Assembly: GCA_009924535.1 (NCBI GenBank)
Contig: RFRI01000023.1
Location: forward strand, 1-11,400
Source: Verrucomicrobiota bacterium
Lineage (GTDB): Bacteria > Verrucomicrobiota > Verrucomicrobiia > Opitutales > UBA953
DNA length: 11,400 nt
Reading direction: 5' to 3'
Both the position numbers and the translations under genes were made by a program. The first letter of the stretch is position 1. Each line of letters begins with the position of its first letter. Under the pieces are notes generated by a model, which did no database searches, was not told the DNA's origin, and saw nothing but the letters and a program-made list of their open reading frames with translations. This document shows, piece by piece, positions 1-8,036 of this stretch.

Positions 1-527
1 TCAAGGGCGGAGAACGGCTCGTCCATCAGGAGCACGCGAGGATTGGGCGCGAGTGAACGGGCCAGGGCCACGCGCTGACGCATGCCGCCGGAAAGTTCGT
101 GCGGATGGGCCTTCTCCTTGTCCGCCAGGCCGACGAGGTCGAGGTAGTAACGGGCGGCTTCGGCGCGCTCGGCGTCGGTGAGCCCCGGTTTGAGGCGCAG
201 GCCGAACAGCACGTTCTCCAGGGCGTCGAGCCACGGGAAGAGCGCGTCCTGCTGGAACATCACCAGGCGATCGCGGCCGGGCTCGACGACATCGGCGCCG
301 TCGAGCTTGATCGAACCTTCGTCGACCTGCTCCAGTCCGGCGAGCAGGCTGAGCAAGGTGGACTTGCCGCAGCCGGACGGTCCGACAAGCACGAGAAATT
401 CGCCTTCCTTCACCTGCAGGTTGATGTCCTCCACGGCCGTGACGAGACCGGCGCGCCCGTGGTAACGCTTGGTCACGTGGCTCAGCGTGAGCTGAGAATG
501 GGATTCGTTGGACGGGTTAGCCAGCAT
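1..527 (-). CDS. ABC transporter ATP-binding protein, NitT/TauT (nitrate/sulfonate/taurine) type, 3'-truncated by window edge
   Basis: This is the cytoplasmic ATPase that would power import of the ligand bound by the neighbouring periplasmic protein. Reading from the ATG at 527, 175 complete codons are visible. Walker A is GPSGCGKST (residues 49-57), the Q-loop region is FQQDALFPWL (91-100), the ABC signature is LSGGMRQR (145-152) and Walker B is VLLMDE (165-170). The window ends in the D-loop, so the H-loop and C-terminus are missing. The FPWL segment after the Q-loop is typical of SsuB/TauB/NrtD-type ATPases (family knowledge). An in-frame stop five codons upstream (540-542) makes the ATG at 527 the natural start, although no clear Shine-Dalgarno precedes it. 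It lies 46 bases after the binding-protein gene on the same strand, so the two are probably one operon. The substrate cannot be told from sequence. Confidence 0.93.
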   Translation of the reverse strand, partial: MLANPSNESHSQLTLSHVTKRYHGRAGLVTAVEDINLQVKEGEFLVLVGPSGCGKSTLLSLLAGLEQVDEGSIKLDGADVVEPGRDRLVMFQQDALFPWLDALENVLFGLRLKPGLTDAERAEAARYYLDLVGLADKEKAHPHELSGGMRQRVALARSLAPNPRVLLMDEPFSAL

Positions 528-573
528 GGAGGCGAGGGATTAGCGGGAACAGGGAGCAAGAAAGCAAGGCGGG

Positions 574-1590
574 TTACTTGCGGACGGCCGGACGGTCATC
601 GACCAAGGCCTGCAACAAAGGAGCCACCGGAGTTTCGCCGACCAGCAGGCCGCAGGCGCGAGAGTCGGACTGGGCTTTGGCGAACGCATCGGTCAGGCGG
701 CGCAGGCGCAGGGCCGGATCTTCGGGCTGGTCCCAGCGGATCCGGCGCAGCGCAGGGGCGATGAGCTCGGCCTTCGGGGCGGCGGAGCGGGATTCCGCGC
801 CCAGAGCTTCGCGCGAAAGACGCTCGAGCAAGACCGGATCCGCAGCCAAGCGATCACGCAGCAGGTAATGTGAGCGAACAAACGCCGTCACCACCTCGCC
901 CTTGGAGTCCAGGGCTTTCTGCGAGGCGGCCAATACGGTGATGATCGAGTCGCGATTCTCGACGAGCACCTCGCCGCCGAAATCATCGACCAGGCGCGTC
1001 ACCCAGGGTTCGACCGTCCAAGCCGCATCGACATCGCCACGTCTGAAAAGGGCGATCAGTTCGGCGTTCTGCGCCGGAAGCACCTGGGCGTCGCCACCGG
1101 CGATCGTGATGTTCAATCCCCCGGAACGAAGCCAGACGCGGGCGTCGACATCCTGCGTATTGCCCAGTTGCGGCGTCGCGATGCGATGGCCGCGGAAATC
1201 AGCCGGGGCGCGGAGAGGCGACCCCTTGCGGACGACCAAGGCGTTGCCGCCGGAAGCGACGGGCGCCAGGACGCGGATCGAGCGACCCTTGGTACGCACG
1301 TGGGCGTTGATGACCGGCGAGGCGCCGACGTAGGTGATATCGATGGCACCGGCGACGAGGGCCTCCATGGCGGAAGGTCCGGCATTAAAAGAACGCCATT
1401 CTAACTTCACCCCGGTCGGCAGGTTGGCCTGATGAAAGTCCTTTCCTTCTCTTTCCAACTGGCGGGCCGCCAGAGCCGGGGCGTGCGTGAGATTAGGGAA
1501 GAAGCCCACCCGCAAGACGACCGGCTGTTCGGCCGCGACCGAGGAGGACACGGCGAGAAGAGCGAGGAATAGAGATCGCATGGCGGACAT
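574..1590 (-). CDS. ABC transporter periplasmic substrate-binding protein, NitT/TauT (SsuA/NrtA-like) family
   Basis: A 338-residue secreted protein predicted to capture a small anion such as an aliphatic sulfonate or nitrate and pass it to the importer encoded beside it. Residues 1-20 are a signal peptide with a hydrophobic run (LFLALLAV) and likely cleavage near VAA/EQ. The mature part begins with VGFFPNLTHAPAL (28-40), followed by a GAIDITYVGASP segment (81-92), GNTQDVDARVWL (143-154) and AAWTVEPWVTRL (189-200). These are typical signatures of this binding-protein family. The first ATG (1590) and a second at 1581 (MRSLFLA) are both possible; the second gives a more conventional signal peptide, and neither has a good Shine-Dalgarno. 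The gene follows an AT-rich spacer with a possible promoter and precedes the ATPase gene. Family membership is strong, but the exact ligand is not determined. Confidence 0.92.
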   Translation of the reverse strand: MSAMRSLFLALLAVSSSVAAEQPVVLRVGFFPNLTHAPALAARQLEREGKDFHQANLPTGVKLEWRSFNAGPSAMEALVAGAIDITYVGASPVINAHVRTKGRSIRVLAPVASGGNALVVRKGSPLRAPADFRGHRIATPQLGNTQDVDARVWLRSGGLNITIAGGDAQVLPAQNAELIALFRRGDVDAAWTVEPWVTRLVDDFGGEVLVENRDSIITVLAASQKALDSKGEVVTAFVRSHYLLRDRLAADPVLLERLSREALGAESRSAAPKAELIAPALRRIRWDQPEDPALRLRRLTDAFAKAQSDSRACGLLVGETPVAPLLQALVDDRPAVRK

Positions 1591-1636
1591 GATGAACAGA
1601 GAAGGACGACACTGTTAATTTATGACTACATTAGTT

Positions 1637-1664
1637 AAGATAACAGGATTAGAAGTCCAGCCAA
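1637..1664 (-). promoter_or_regulatory. Possible sigma-70-like promoter for the ABC importer genes
   Basis: On the minus strand, TTGGCT (1664-1659) and TATCTT (1642-1637) are separated by 16 bases. Each matches the sigma-70 consensus at four of six positions. Transcription would start near 1630, leaving a leader of about 40 bases before the ATG at 1590. The match is weak and the spacer is AT-rich, so chance is a real alternative. Confidence 0.3.
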
Positions 1665-1676
1665 TATTCTCCCATG

Positions 1677-1702
1677 AAAAACTATTCATAAACATATGAA
1701 TA
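1677..1702 (-). terminator. AT-rich hairpin followed by a T run, possible mntH terminator
   Basis: A perfect 8-base inverted repeat (TATTCATA, 4-base loop, TATGAATA) occupies 1683-1702. On the minus strand it begins 13 bases after the mntH stop and is followed, after one G, by five T residues (1681-1677), as in an intrinsic terminator. The stem has only one G-C pair, which is unusually weak for a terminator, so it could instead be an operator for the importer genes. Confidence 0.4.
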
Positions 1703-1715
1703 TTATGGTTTTGGG

Positions 1716-2990
1716 TCAGAAAGCTCCGGCCACGAACCAAAGGCTGGCCCCGACGACCAGCCCGGTGGCGACCCAGCCGAGCACGCTGATCCAACGGGGT
1801 GCGACGAAAGCGCCCATGAATGCGGCATCTCCCGTCATGCGGACGAGAGGCCAGCAGGCGAAGCCCAGCTGTAGGCTCAGGATGACCTGGCTCCAGACGA
1901 GCAAGGTCTCGACCTTCCCCTCCCCTGCCAGGCCGATGACCAGCAGCGCCGGAATCAGCGCGGCGGCCCGCGTCGAAGCCCGCACGATCCAGCCGGGGCT
2001 CTTCACCTTGAGAAAACCTTCGAGGACGATCTGTCCGGCCATGGTACCGGTGATGGTGGCGTTCTGGCCCGAGGCCAGCAGCGCGACCGCGAAGAGCGTG
2101 CCGGCGAACGTCGCGCCGAGCACGCCGTCCAGCAGGCGATGGGCTTCGCGGATGTCCGTCACGGCTTCTGGGCGGCCGTGGAACGCGGCCGCGCTCAGGA
2201 CGAGCAAGCCGGCGTTGACGAAGAACGCGAGGCTGAGGGCGAGCGTGGAGTCCCAGGTGGCGAAACGCATCGCTTCGCGACGGGTCTCCTCGGTGTCGCC
2301 GAAATCACGCGAGCCGACGATCGAGGAATGGAGATACAGGTTATGCGGCATGACCGTCGCGCCGATGATGCCGAGGGCGACGAAGAGCATGCCCGGGCCC
2401 GTCAGCACGGCCGTGGTGGGCACGAAGCCTTTGACGAGTTCGGCGATCGCCGGTTTGGCGAGCAGCAGTTCGATGCCCACGCAGGCGGCGACGGTGAGCA
2501 CCAAGACCGCGACGAGGGCTTCCAGCCAGCGGTAGCCGAGGCGCGTCAGCGCCAGCAGGAGCAACACATCCAAGGCGGTGATGATCGCGCCGAAAAACAA
2601 GGGGACACCGAAGAGGATCTGCAGCGCGATGGCCGAGCCGAGGAGCTCGGCGAGGTCGCAGGCGACGATGCCGATCTGGGCTGAGACCCAGAGGAACTTC
2701 GAGACGCCCGGAGAATAGCGCGACCGGCAGGCCTGGGCGAGGTCGAGGCCCGTCGCGACGTTGAGGCGCACGCAGAGATGCTGGAACAGGATCGCCATCA
2801 GGTTGGATAGCAGGATGACCCAGAGCAGCGCGTAACCGAACTGTGAGCCACCGGCGAGGTCCGTGGCCCAGTTACCCGGATCCATGTAGCCGACCGAGAC
2901 GAGGAAACCTGGGCCGACGAAGCCGAGAAAACGACGGAAAGCTCCGAGGCGGGAGGCCTGGCGGGCTGGGGTCGGTTCGTCTGTCCTCAT
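1716..2990 (-). CDS. mntH: Nramp-family divalent metal (Mn2+/Fe2+) transporter MntH
   Basis: A 424-residue inner-membrane protein of the Nramp family, which imports Mn2+ or Fe2+ together with protons. Numbering from the ATG at 2990, the helix-1 metal-binding motif DPGN is at 37-40 and the helix-6 motif MPH at 214-216 (within GATVMPHNLYLHSS). These carry the Asp, Asn and Met ligands known from the family. Other signatures are ACDLAELLGSAIAL (about 110-123) and GQNATITGTMAGQIVLEGF (about 308-326). Hydrophobic segments fill the whole length, consistent with about 11 helices, and the size matches bacterial MntH. A GTG at 2993 directly precedes the ATG and could be used instead; neither has an obvious Shine-Dalgarno. 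The gene begins 33 bases after a small membrane protein gene on the same strand. No mntR or fur gene is in view, so regulation cannot be read from this window. Confidence 0.95.
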   Translation of the reverse strand: MRTDEPTPARQASRLGAFRRFLGFVGPGFLVSVGYMDPGNWATDLAGGSQFGYALLWVILLSNLMAILFQHLCVRLNVATGLDLAQACRSRYSPGVSKFLWVSAQIGIVACDLAELLGSAIALQILFGVPLFFGAIITALDVLLLLALTRLGYRWLEALVAVLVLTVAACVGIELLLAKPAIAELVKGFVPTTAVLTGPGMLFVALGIIGATVMPHNLYLHSSIVGSRDFGDTEETRREAMRFATWDSTLALSLAFFVNAGLLVLSAAAFHGRPEAVTDIREAHRLLDGVLGATFAGTLFAVALLASGQNATITGTMAGQIVLEGFLKVKSPGWIVRASTRAAALIPALLVIGLAGEGKVETLLVWSQVILSLQLGFACWPLVRMTGDAAFMGAFVAPRWISVLGWVATGLVVGASLWFVAGAF

Positions 2991-3023
2991 CACATTTGAG
3001 CGTTCATGGAGCCACCCCGACTG

Positions 3024-3437
3024 TCAACCCGCCGCCTGCGTGAAGGAAGTGCCGGCCAAGACCGTCCAGAGCGCCGTGCGCCAAGCATGCGAACGGATGA
3101 GACCGGCCAGGGCCGGTGAAGTCGGCCCTTCCAGCTGCAATCGTCGGTGACACGGCACGGACCAGGCGGCCGTGAGCGCCCAGCACATGAGCACGAGGCC
3201 GAGCCCGAAGCCACGCCCCGCCACGAAGGCCAAACAGGCATGCCCGCCTAGTTGGGCGAGCAGGAGGGGCCCGACGACCCAGCCGACCCGGCGGGTATAG
3301 GCCTCATGATGCAGGGCGAAGCCTTCGGCCTGCCAACGCGCGAAGTCCGGATAGGTGCAGAGCAGGATCAGCCAAGAGACCGCGGCCATGGCGACATCGA
3401 CGCACGCCACGCCAGATTGGATTAAACGAAGGTCCAT
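3024..3437 (-). CDS. Small four-helix membrane protein of unknown function
   Basis: The predicted protein has 137 residues from the ATG at 3437. It shows about four hydrophobic segments (roughly 10-28, 52-74, 76-95 and 119-134). Notable residues are YPDF (29-32), an HHEAYTRR stretch (43-50), VPCHRRL (94-100) and WRTALWT (119-125). From memory, the pattern YP-x-F, H-x3-RR, VP-x-H and RT-x2-W recurs in small uncharacterised membrane proteins of several phyla, but I cannot attach a family name or function. The reading frame stays open upstream to about 3812, but that extension is antisense to the sulfatase gene and lacks family-like sequence, so I reject it. It precedes mntH by 33 bases on the same strand and diverges from the sulfatase gene. 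Co-transcription with mntH is possible, but a metal-related role would be speculation. Confidence 0.75.
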   Translation of the reverse strand: MDLRLIQSGVACVDVAMAAVSWLILLCTYPDFARWQAEGFALHHEAYTRRVGWVVGPLLLAQLGGHACLAFVAGRGFGLGLVLMCWALTAAWSVPCHRRLQLEGPTSPALAGLIRSHAWRTALWTVLAGTSFTQAAG

Positions 3438-3497
3438 GACGGTTACCGAAGTGGGTTTTGCCCTTTGCACAACCCGGCGAGACGTTAAACCCAAGGG
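3438..3497. promoter_or_regulatory. Divergent spacer between the small membrane protein and sulfatase genes
   Basis: These 60 bases separate two divergent start codons, so they and the flanking coding sequence should hold both promoters. I see no convincing -35/-10 pair on either strand. The only ribosome-binding-like run, AAGGG at 3493-3497, touches the sulfatase ATG and is too close to act as a normal Shine-Dalgarno site. Confidence 0.4.
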
Positions 3498-5432
3498 ATG
3501 CCCCGCCTTCTCCTCGGCCTGTTCCTTGGCGCCCTGCTCGCGTTCGTCCCTGCCAGCGCGCAGGAGACTCCGCCCAACTTCGTCATCCTCTTCGCCGATG
3601 ACCTCGGCATCAACGATCTCGGCTGCTTCGGCCGCAAGGACCAGCACACGCCGAACCTGGACCAGCTCGCCGCCGATGGCGCGCGCTTCACGCAGGCCTA
3701 CGCCGCCGCCTCGGTCTGCTCGCCCTCCCGCGCCGGTCTCCTCACCGGCCAGAGCCCGGCCCGCCTGAAGATCACGACCTTCCTCCCGGGACGCCCCGAC
3801 CGCGCCTCGCACCGCGTGCTCGCGGCGACCGTGAACAACAATCTCCCCCTAGGCGTCCAGACGATCGCCCAACTCCTCAAGCCCAAGGGCTACGCCACGG
3901 CGGCGGTGGGCAAGTGGCACCTCGGAGGCAAGGGCCACCAGCCGACCGACCACGGGTTCGACGAATACTTCGCCGGCAAACCTAACCCGGGCGCCGAGTC
4001 CCCCATGGGCGGAAAGGGCGAGCTCGGACACGCCGACTACGCGGTGAAGTTCATCGAACGGAACAAGGCCAAGCCCTTCTTCCTCTATCTCGCTTTCGAT
4101 AATCCGCACATCCCGCTCGCCGCCCCGGCCAAGGGCATCGAGGCCAACGCGCAGTCTTTCCACCCGACCTACGCCGCGCTCGTCGAATCCCTCGACGTCG
4201 CCTGCGGCCGCGTCCTGAAGGCCCTCGAGGACCACGGGCTGGCGAAAAACACCTTCGTCGTCTTCGCCTCGGATAACGGCGGCGTGCACATCTCCGAACT
4301 CAGGGAAAGCCCGCCCACCTATAATGCGCCGTCGCGCGCGGGCAAAGGCTACCTCTACGAAGGCGGCATCCGCACGCCTCTCATCATCCGCTATCCCGGC
4401 CGCATCGCCTCGAGGGTGATCAGCGAACCCGTCGTGCTCGGCGACCTCTGCCCTACGATCTGCGCGTTGGCCAAGGTCCCCGCTCCCGCGACCCTTGATT
4501 TCCAGGACATCTCGCCGGTGCTGTTCGACAGCAAGCCGCCGGCTGACGCCAAGCCGCGCGCGCTCTTCTGGCACCAGCCGCACTACATGAACCAAGGCGG
4601 CAAGCCCGGCGGCGCGGTCCGCGAAGGCGACTGGAAACTCATCGAGCAATATGAGGACGGCAGCCTCGAGCTCTATGACCTCGCCAAGGATCCGAGCGAG
4701 ACCACCGACCTCGCCGCTGCGGAGCCGGCCCGCGTGGCCGCCCTGCGCGGCAAGCTCGAAGCCTGGCGCCGCAGCGTCGGCGCCGAGCCGATCAAGGCCA
4801 ACCCCGACTTCGGCCGCGGCCTCTGGGAGAACTGCTTCGTCAAGACCGACACCTCCAAGCTCAAGGCCCTGCCGACCTCGGAAGCCATGCGCCCGATGCT
4901 CGCCGACTGGCACAAGGCGATGCAGAACCCGGCGACCAAAGGGACCAACTCGCTCATCTTCCTCGAAGCCCGCGCCGCCCAGGTGAAGGCCACGAAGATG
5001 AGATACGAAGACCTGCCGCAGAAGGACACGCTCGGCTTCTGGGTGAACGCGGAAGACACCGCGTCATGGACCTTCCAGGCCCCGTTGGCGGGCAAATACC
5101 GCGTCACCGTCCTGCAAGGTTGCGGCAAGGGCAACGGTGGCTCGACCGTCGCGGTCGAAGCCGGTGCCAGCAGATGCGAGTTCACGGTCGAGGAGACCGG
5201 CCACTTCCAACGCTTCGTGCCGCGTGAAGTCGGCCAGATCGAACTCGCGGCCGGAGACAACACCTTGACCATCCGCCCGCTGAAGAAGGCGAAATCCGCC
5301 ATCATGGACCTGCGCCGCGTGATCCTCGAACGCATCGACCAGCCCGGCCCGATGCGCAGCGCATTCATGGACGCACCGTCGATCAAGGCCATCAGCCTCA
5401 CCGCCTTCCTGCCCTACCCCGAGACGGAATAA
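3498..5432 (+). CDS. Secreted formylglycine-dependent sulfatase with C-terminal carbohydrate-binding-like module
   Basis: A 644-residue sulfatase likely to remove sulfate esters from a polysaccharide or other sulfated substrate outside the cytoplasm. Residues 1-21 are a signal peptide (cleavage near SAQ/E). The metal-binding pair is D34-D35 (FADD). Cys74 heads the CSPSR motif, whose Cys is converted to formylglycine, and LLTG follows. GKWHLG is at 138-143, H204 at DNPHIPL, D259-N260 at SDNGG and K283 in a GKG-x3-EGG-x-RTP block. All expected type I sulfatase active-site residues are therefore present. The catalytic part ends near 430. A linker leads to a beta-rich region (about 512-612) with LQGCGKGNGGS (539-549) and MDLRRVIL (603-610), which resembles CBM6-like or DUF5077-like modules seen on sulfatases of planctomycetes and verrucomicrobia (from memory). 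No maturation enzyme (FGE or anSME) gene is nearby. The substrate is unknown. Confidence 0.95.
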   Translation: MPRLLLGLFLGALLAFVPASAQETPPNFVILFADDLGINDLGCFGRKDQHTPNLDQLAADGARFTQAYAAASVCSPSRAGLLTGQSPARLKITTFLPGRPDRASHRVLAATVNNNLPLGVQTIAQLLKPKGYATAAVGKWHLGGKGHQPTDHGFDEYFAGKPNPGAESPMGGKGELGHADYAVKFIERNKAKPFFLYLAFDNPHIPLAAPAKGIEANAQSFHPTYAALVESLDVACGRVLKALEDHGLAKNTFVVFASDNGGVHISELRESPPTYNAPSRAGKGYLYEGGIRTPLIIRYPGRIASRVISEPVVLGDLCPTICALAKVPAPATLDFQDISPVLFDSKPPADAKPRALFWHQPHYMNQGGKPGGAVREGDWKLIEQYEDGSLELYDLAKDPSETTDLAAAEPARVAALRGKLEAWRRSVGAEPIKANPDFGRGLWENCFVKTDTSKLKALPTSEAMRPMLADWHKAMQNPATKGTNSLIFLEARAAQVKATKMRYEDLPQKDTLGFWVNAEDTASWTFQAPLAGKYRVTVLQGCGKGNGGSTVAVEAGASRCEFTVEETGHFQRFVPREVGQIELAAGDNTLTIRPLKKAKSAIMDLRRVILERIDQPGPMRSAFMDAPSIKAISLTAFLPYPETE

Positions 5433-5438
5433 TCCGTC
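5423..5438. repeat. Inverted repeat spanning two convergent stop codons
   Basis: GACGGA (5423-5428) and TCCGTC (5433-5438) form a perfect 6-base-pair stem with a 4-base loop. The sulfatase stop lies in the loop region and the TPR gene stop (5437-5439) overlaps the right arm. A hairpin here could mark the ends of both convergent transcripts, but no T run follows on either side, so an intrinsic terminator is not established. Confidence 0.4.
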
Positions 5439-5742
5439 AGAGGGTCGCGAGCAGCAGGCGCAGCTCTTCCTCAGGTTCCTCGTGGCCTTGCGCCACGGCG
5501 AGGGCGAGCGCGTCCGCGAAGACCGCCTTGGCCGCCGCCTTGTCGCCGACCGCCAGCAGGCACTTTCCGAGCAGGATCCGCGGCATCATCCAATCGGCCT
5601 TGGAAGCAGCGGCGAGCCGCAGGTGCTCCACGGCTTCGGCGGCGGCGCCTTCGGCGTGAAGGGCCTGACCGAGCGAAAAACGGAAAAGCGCGTTCGCGGG
5701 ATCGGCCGCGACGTGACGGCGGAAGAGTTCGGAGCGGGACAT
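5437..5742 (-). CDS. Small tetratricopeptide-repeat (TPR) protein
   Basis: A 101-residue soluble protein with no signal peptide or membrane segment. Two TPR-like helical hairpins are visible. The first is at about residues 16-49, with the core FSLGQALHAEG and AVEHLRLAA, and the second at about 50-83, with LLGKCLLAVGD and AKAVFADALAL. TPRs mediate protein-protein contacts and do not themselves reveal a function. The tail is acidic (EEPEEEL). The ATG at 5742 lies 2 bases beyond the glgB stop codon on the same strand, an arrangement that strongly suggests co-transcription and translational coupling. A partner role for the branching enzyme or a separate housekeeping role are both possible. The gene converges on the sulfatase gene with only 4 bases between the stop codons. 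Confidence 0.85.
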   Translation of the reverse strand: MSRSELFRRHVAADPANALFRFSLGQALHAEGAAAEAVEHLRLAAASKADWMMPRILLGKCLLAVGDKAAAKAVFADALALAVAQGHEEPEEELRLLLATL

Positions 5743-5744
5743 GA

Positions 5745-7946
<2,202 letters not shown>

Positions 7947-8036
7947 CCCTAAAGACTCCACGCAGGGCAGTGGGGCGGCAAGCGCTCATTGCCCGAAAAT
8001 ACTTGAGGGAAACCCCGGAGCGACAACGCTCACCGG
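7947..8036. promoter_or_regulatory. Divergent spacer between glgB and lptD
   Basis: Ninety bases separate the divergent starts of glgB and lptD, so promoters for both should lie here or in the flanking coding sequence. I find no convincing -35/-10 pair. On the glgB side a GGAG with 9-base spacing supports the ATG at 7946. On the lptD side a GGAG at 8017-8020 sits 16 bases from the ATG, too far for a standard site, and lies at the foot of a small hairpin (8018-8031, arms GAGCG and CGCTC, loop ACAA). Confidence 0.4.

Larger units (their letters stand above)
1591..1715. other. AT-rich spacer between mntH and the ABC importer genes
   Basis: This is the longest non-coding stretch in the window and is visibly richer in A and T than the genes around it. 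It must hold the end of the mntH transcript and the start of the importer transcript, both on the minus strand. It contains an 8-base-pair inverted repeat (1683-1702), a second inverted repeat CTGTTA/TAACAG (1612-1617 and 1641-1646) and a weak promoter-like pair, described separately. Confidence 0.6.

Noticed and set aside
99..764. Open frame of 221 codons on the plus strand across the ATPase and binding-protein genes
   Set aside because: It runs antisense to both ABC transporter genes and crosses their boundary; both real frames have clear family motifs.
1696..2535. Open frame of 279 codons on the plus strand opposite mntH
   Set aside because: It is the antisense of Nramp helices; the Ser/Thr/Ala/Arg-rich product has no coherent domain, while the mntH frame carries DPGN and MPH.
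2999..3027. Perfect TTGACA (3022-3027, minus strand) upstream of mntH as a -35 element
   Set aside because: The hexamer matches the consensus, but the -10 position at 17-base spacing reads AACGCT, a poor match, and it overlaps the stop codon of the preceding gene.
3438..3812. Upstream extension of the small membrane protein to a 262-residue frame
   Set aside because: The added sequence is antisense to the sulfatase N-terminus and has shadow-type composition; the membrane protein begins naturally at the ATG at 3437.
3849..4913. Open frame of 354 codons on the minus strand inside the sulfatase gene
   Set aside because: It is antisense to the catalytic domain of the sulfatase, whose motifs are intact; the translation is biased toward Ala, Gly, Arg and Val with no recognisable domain.
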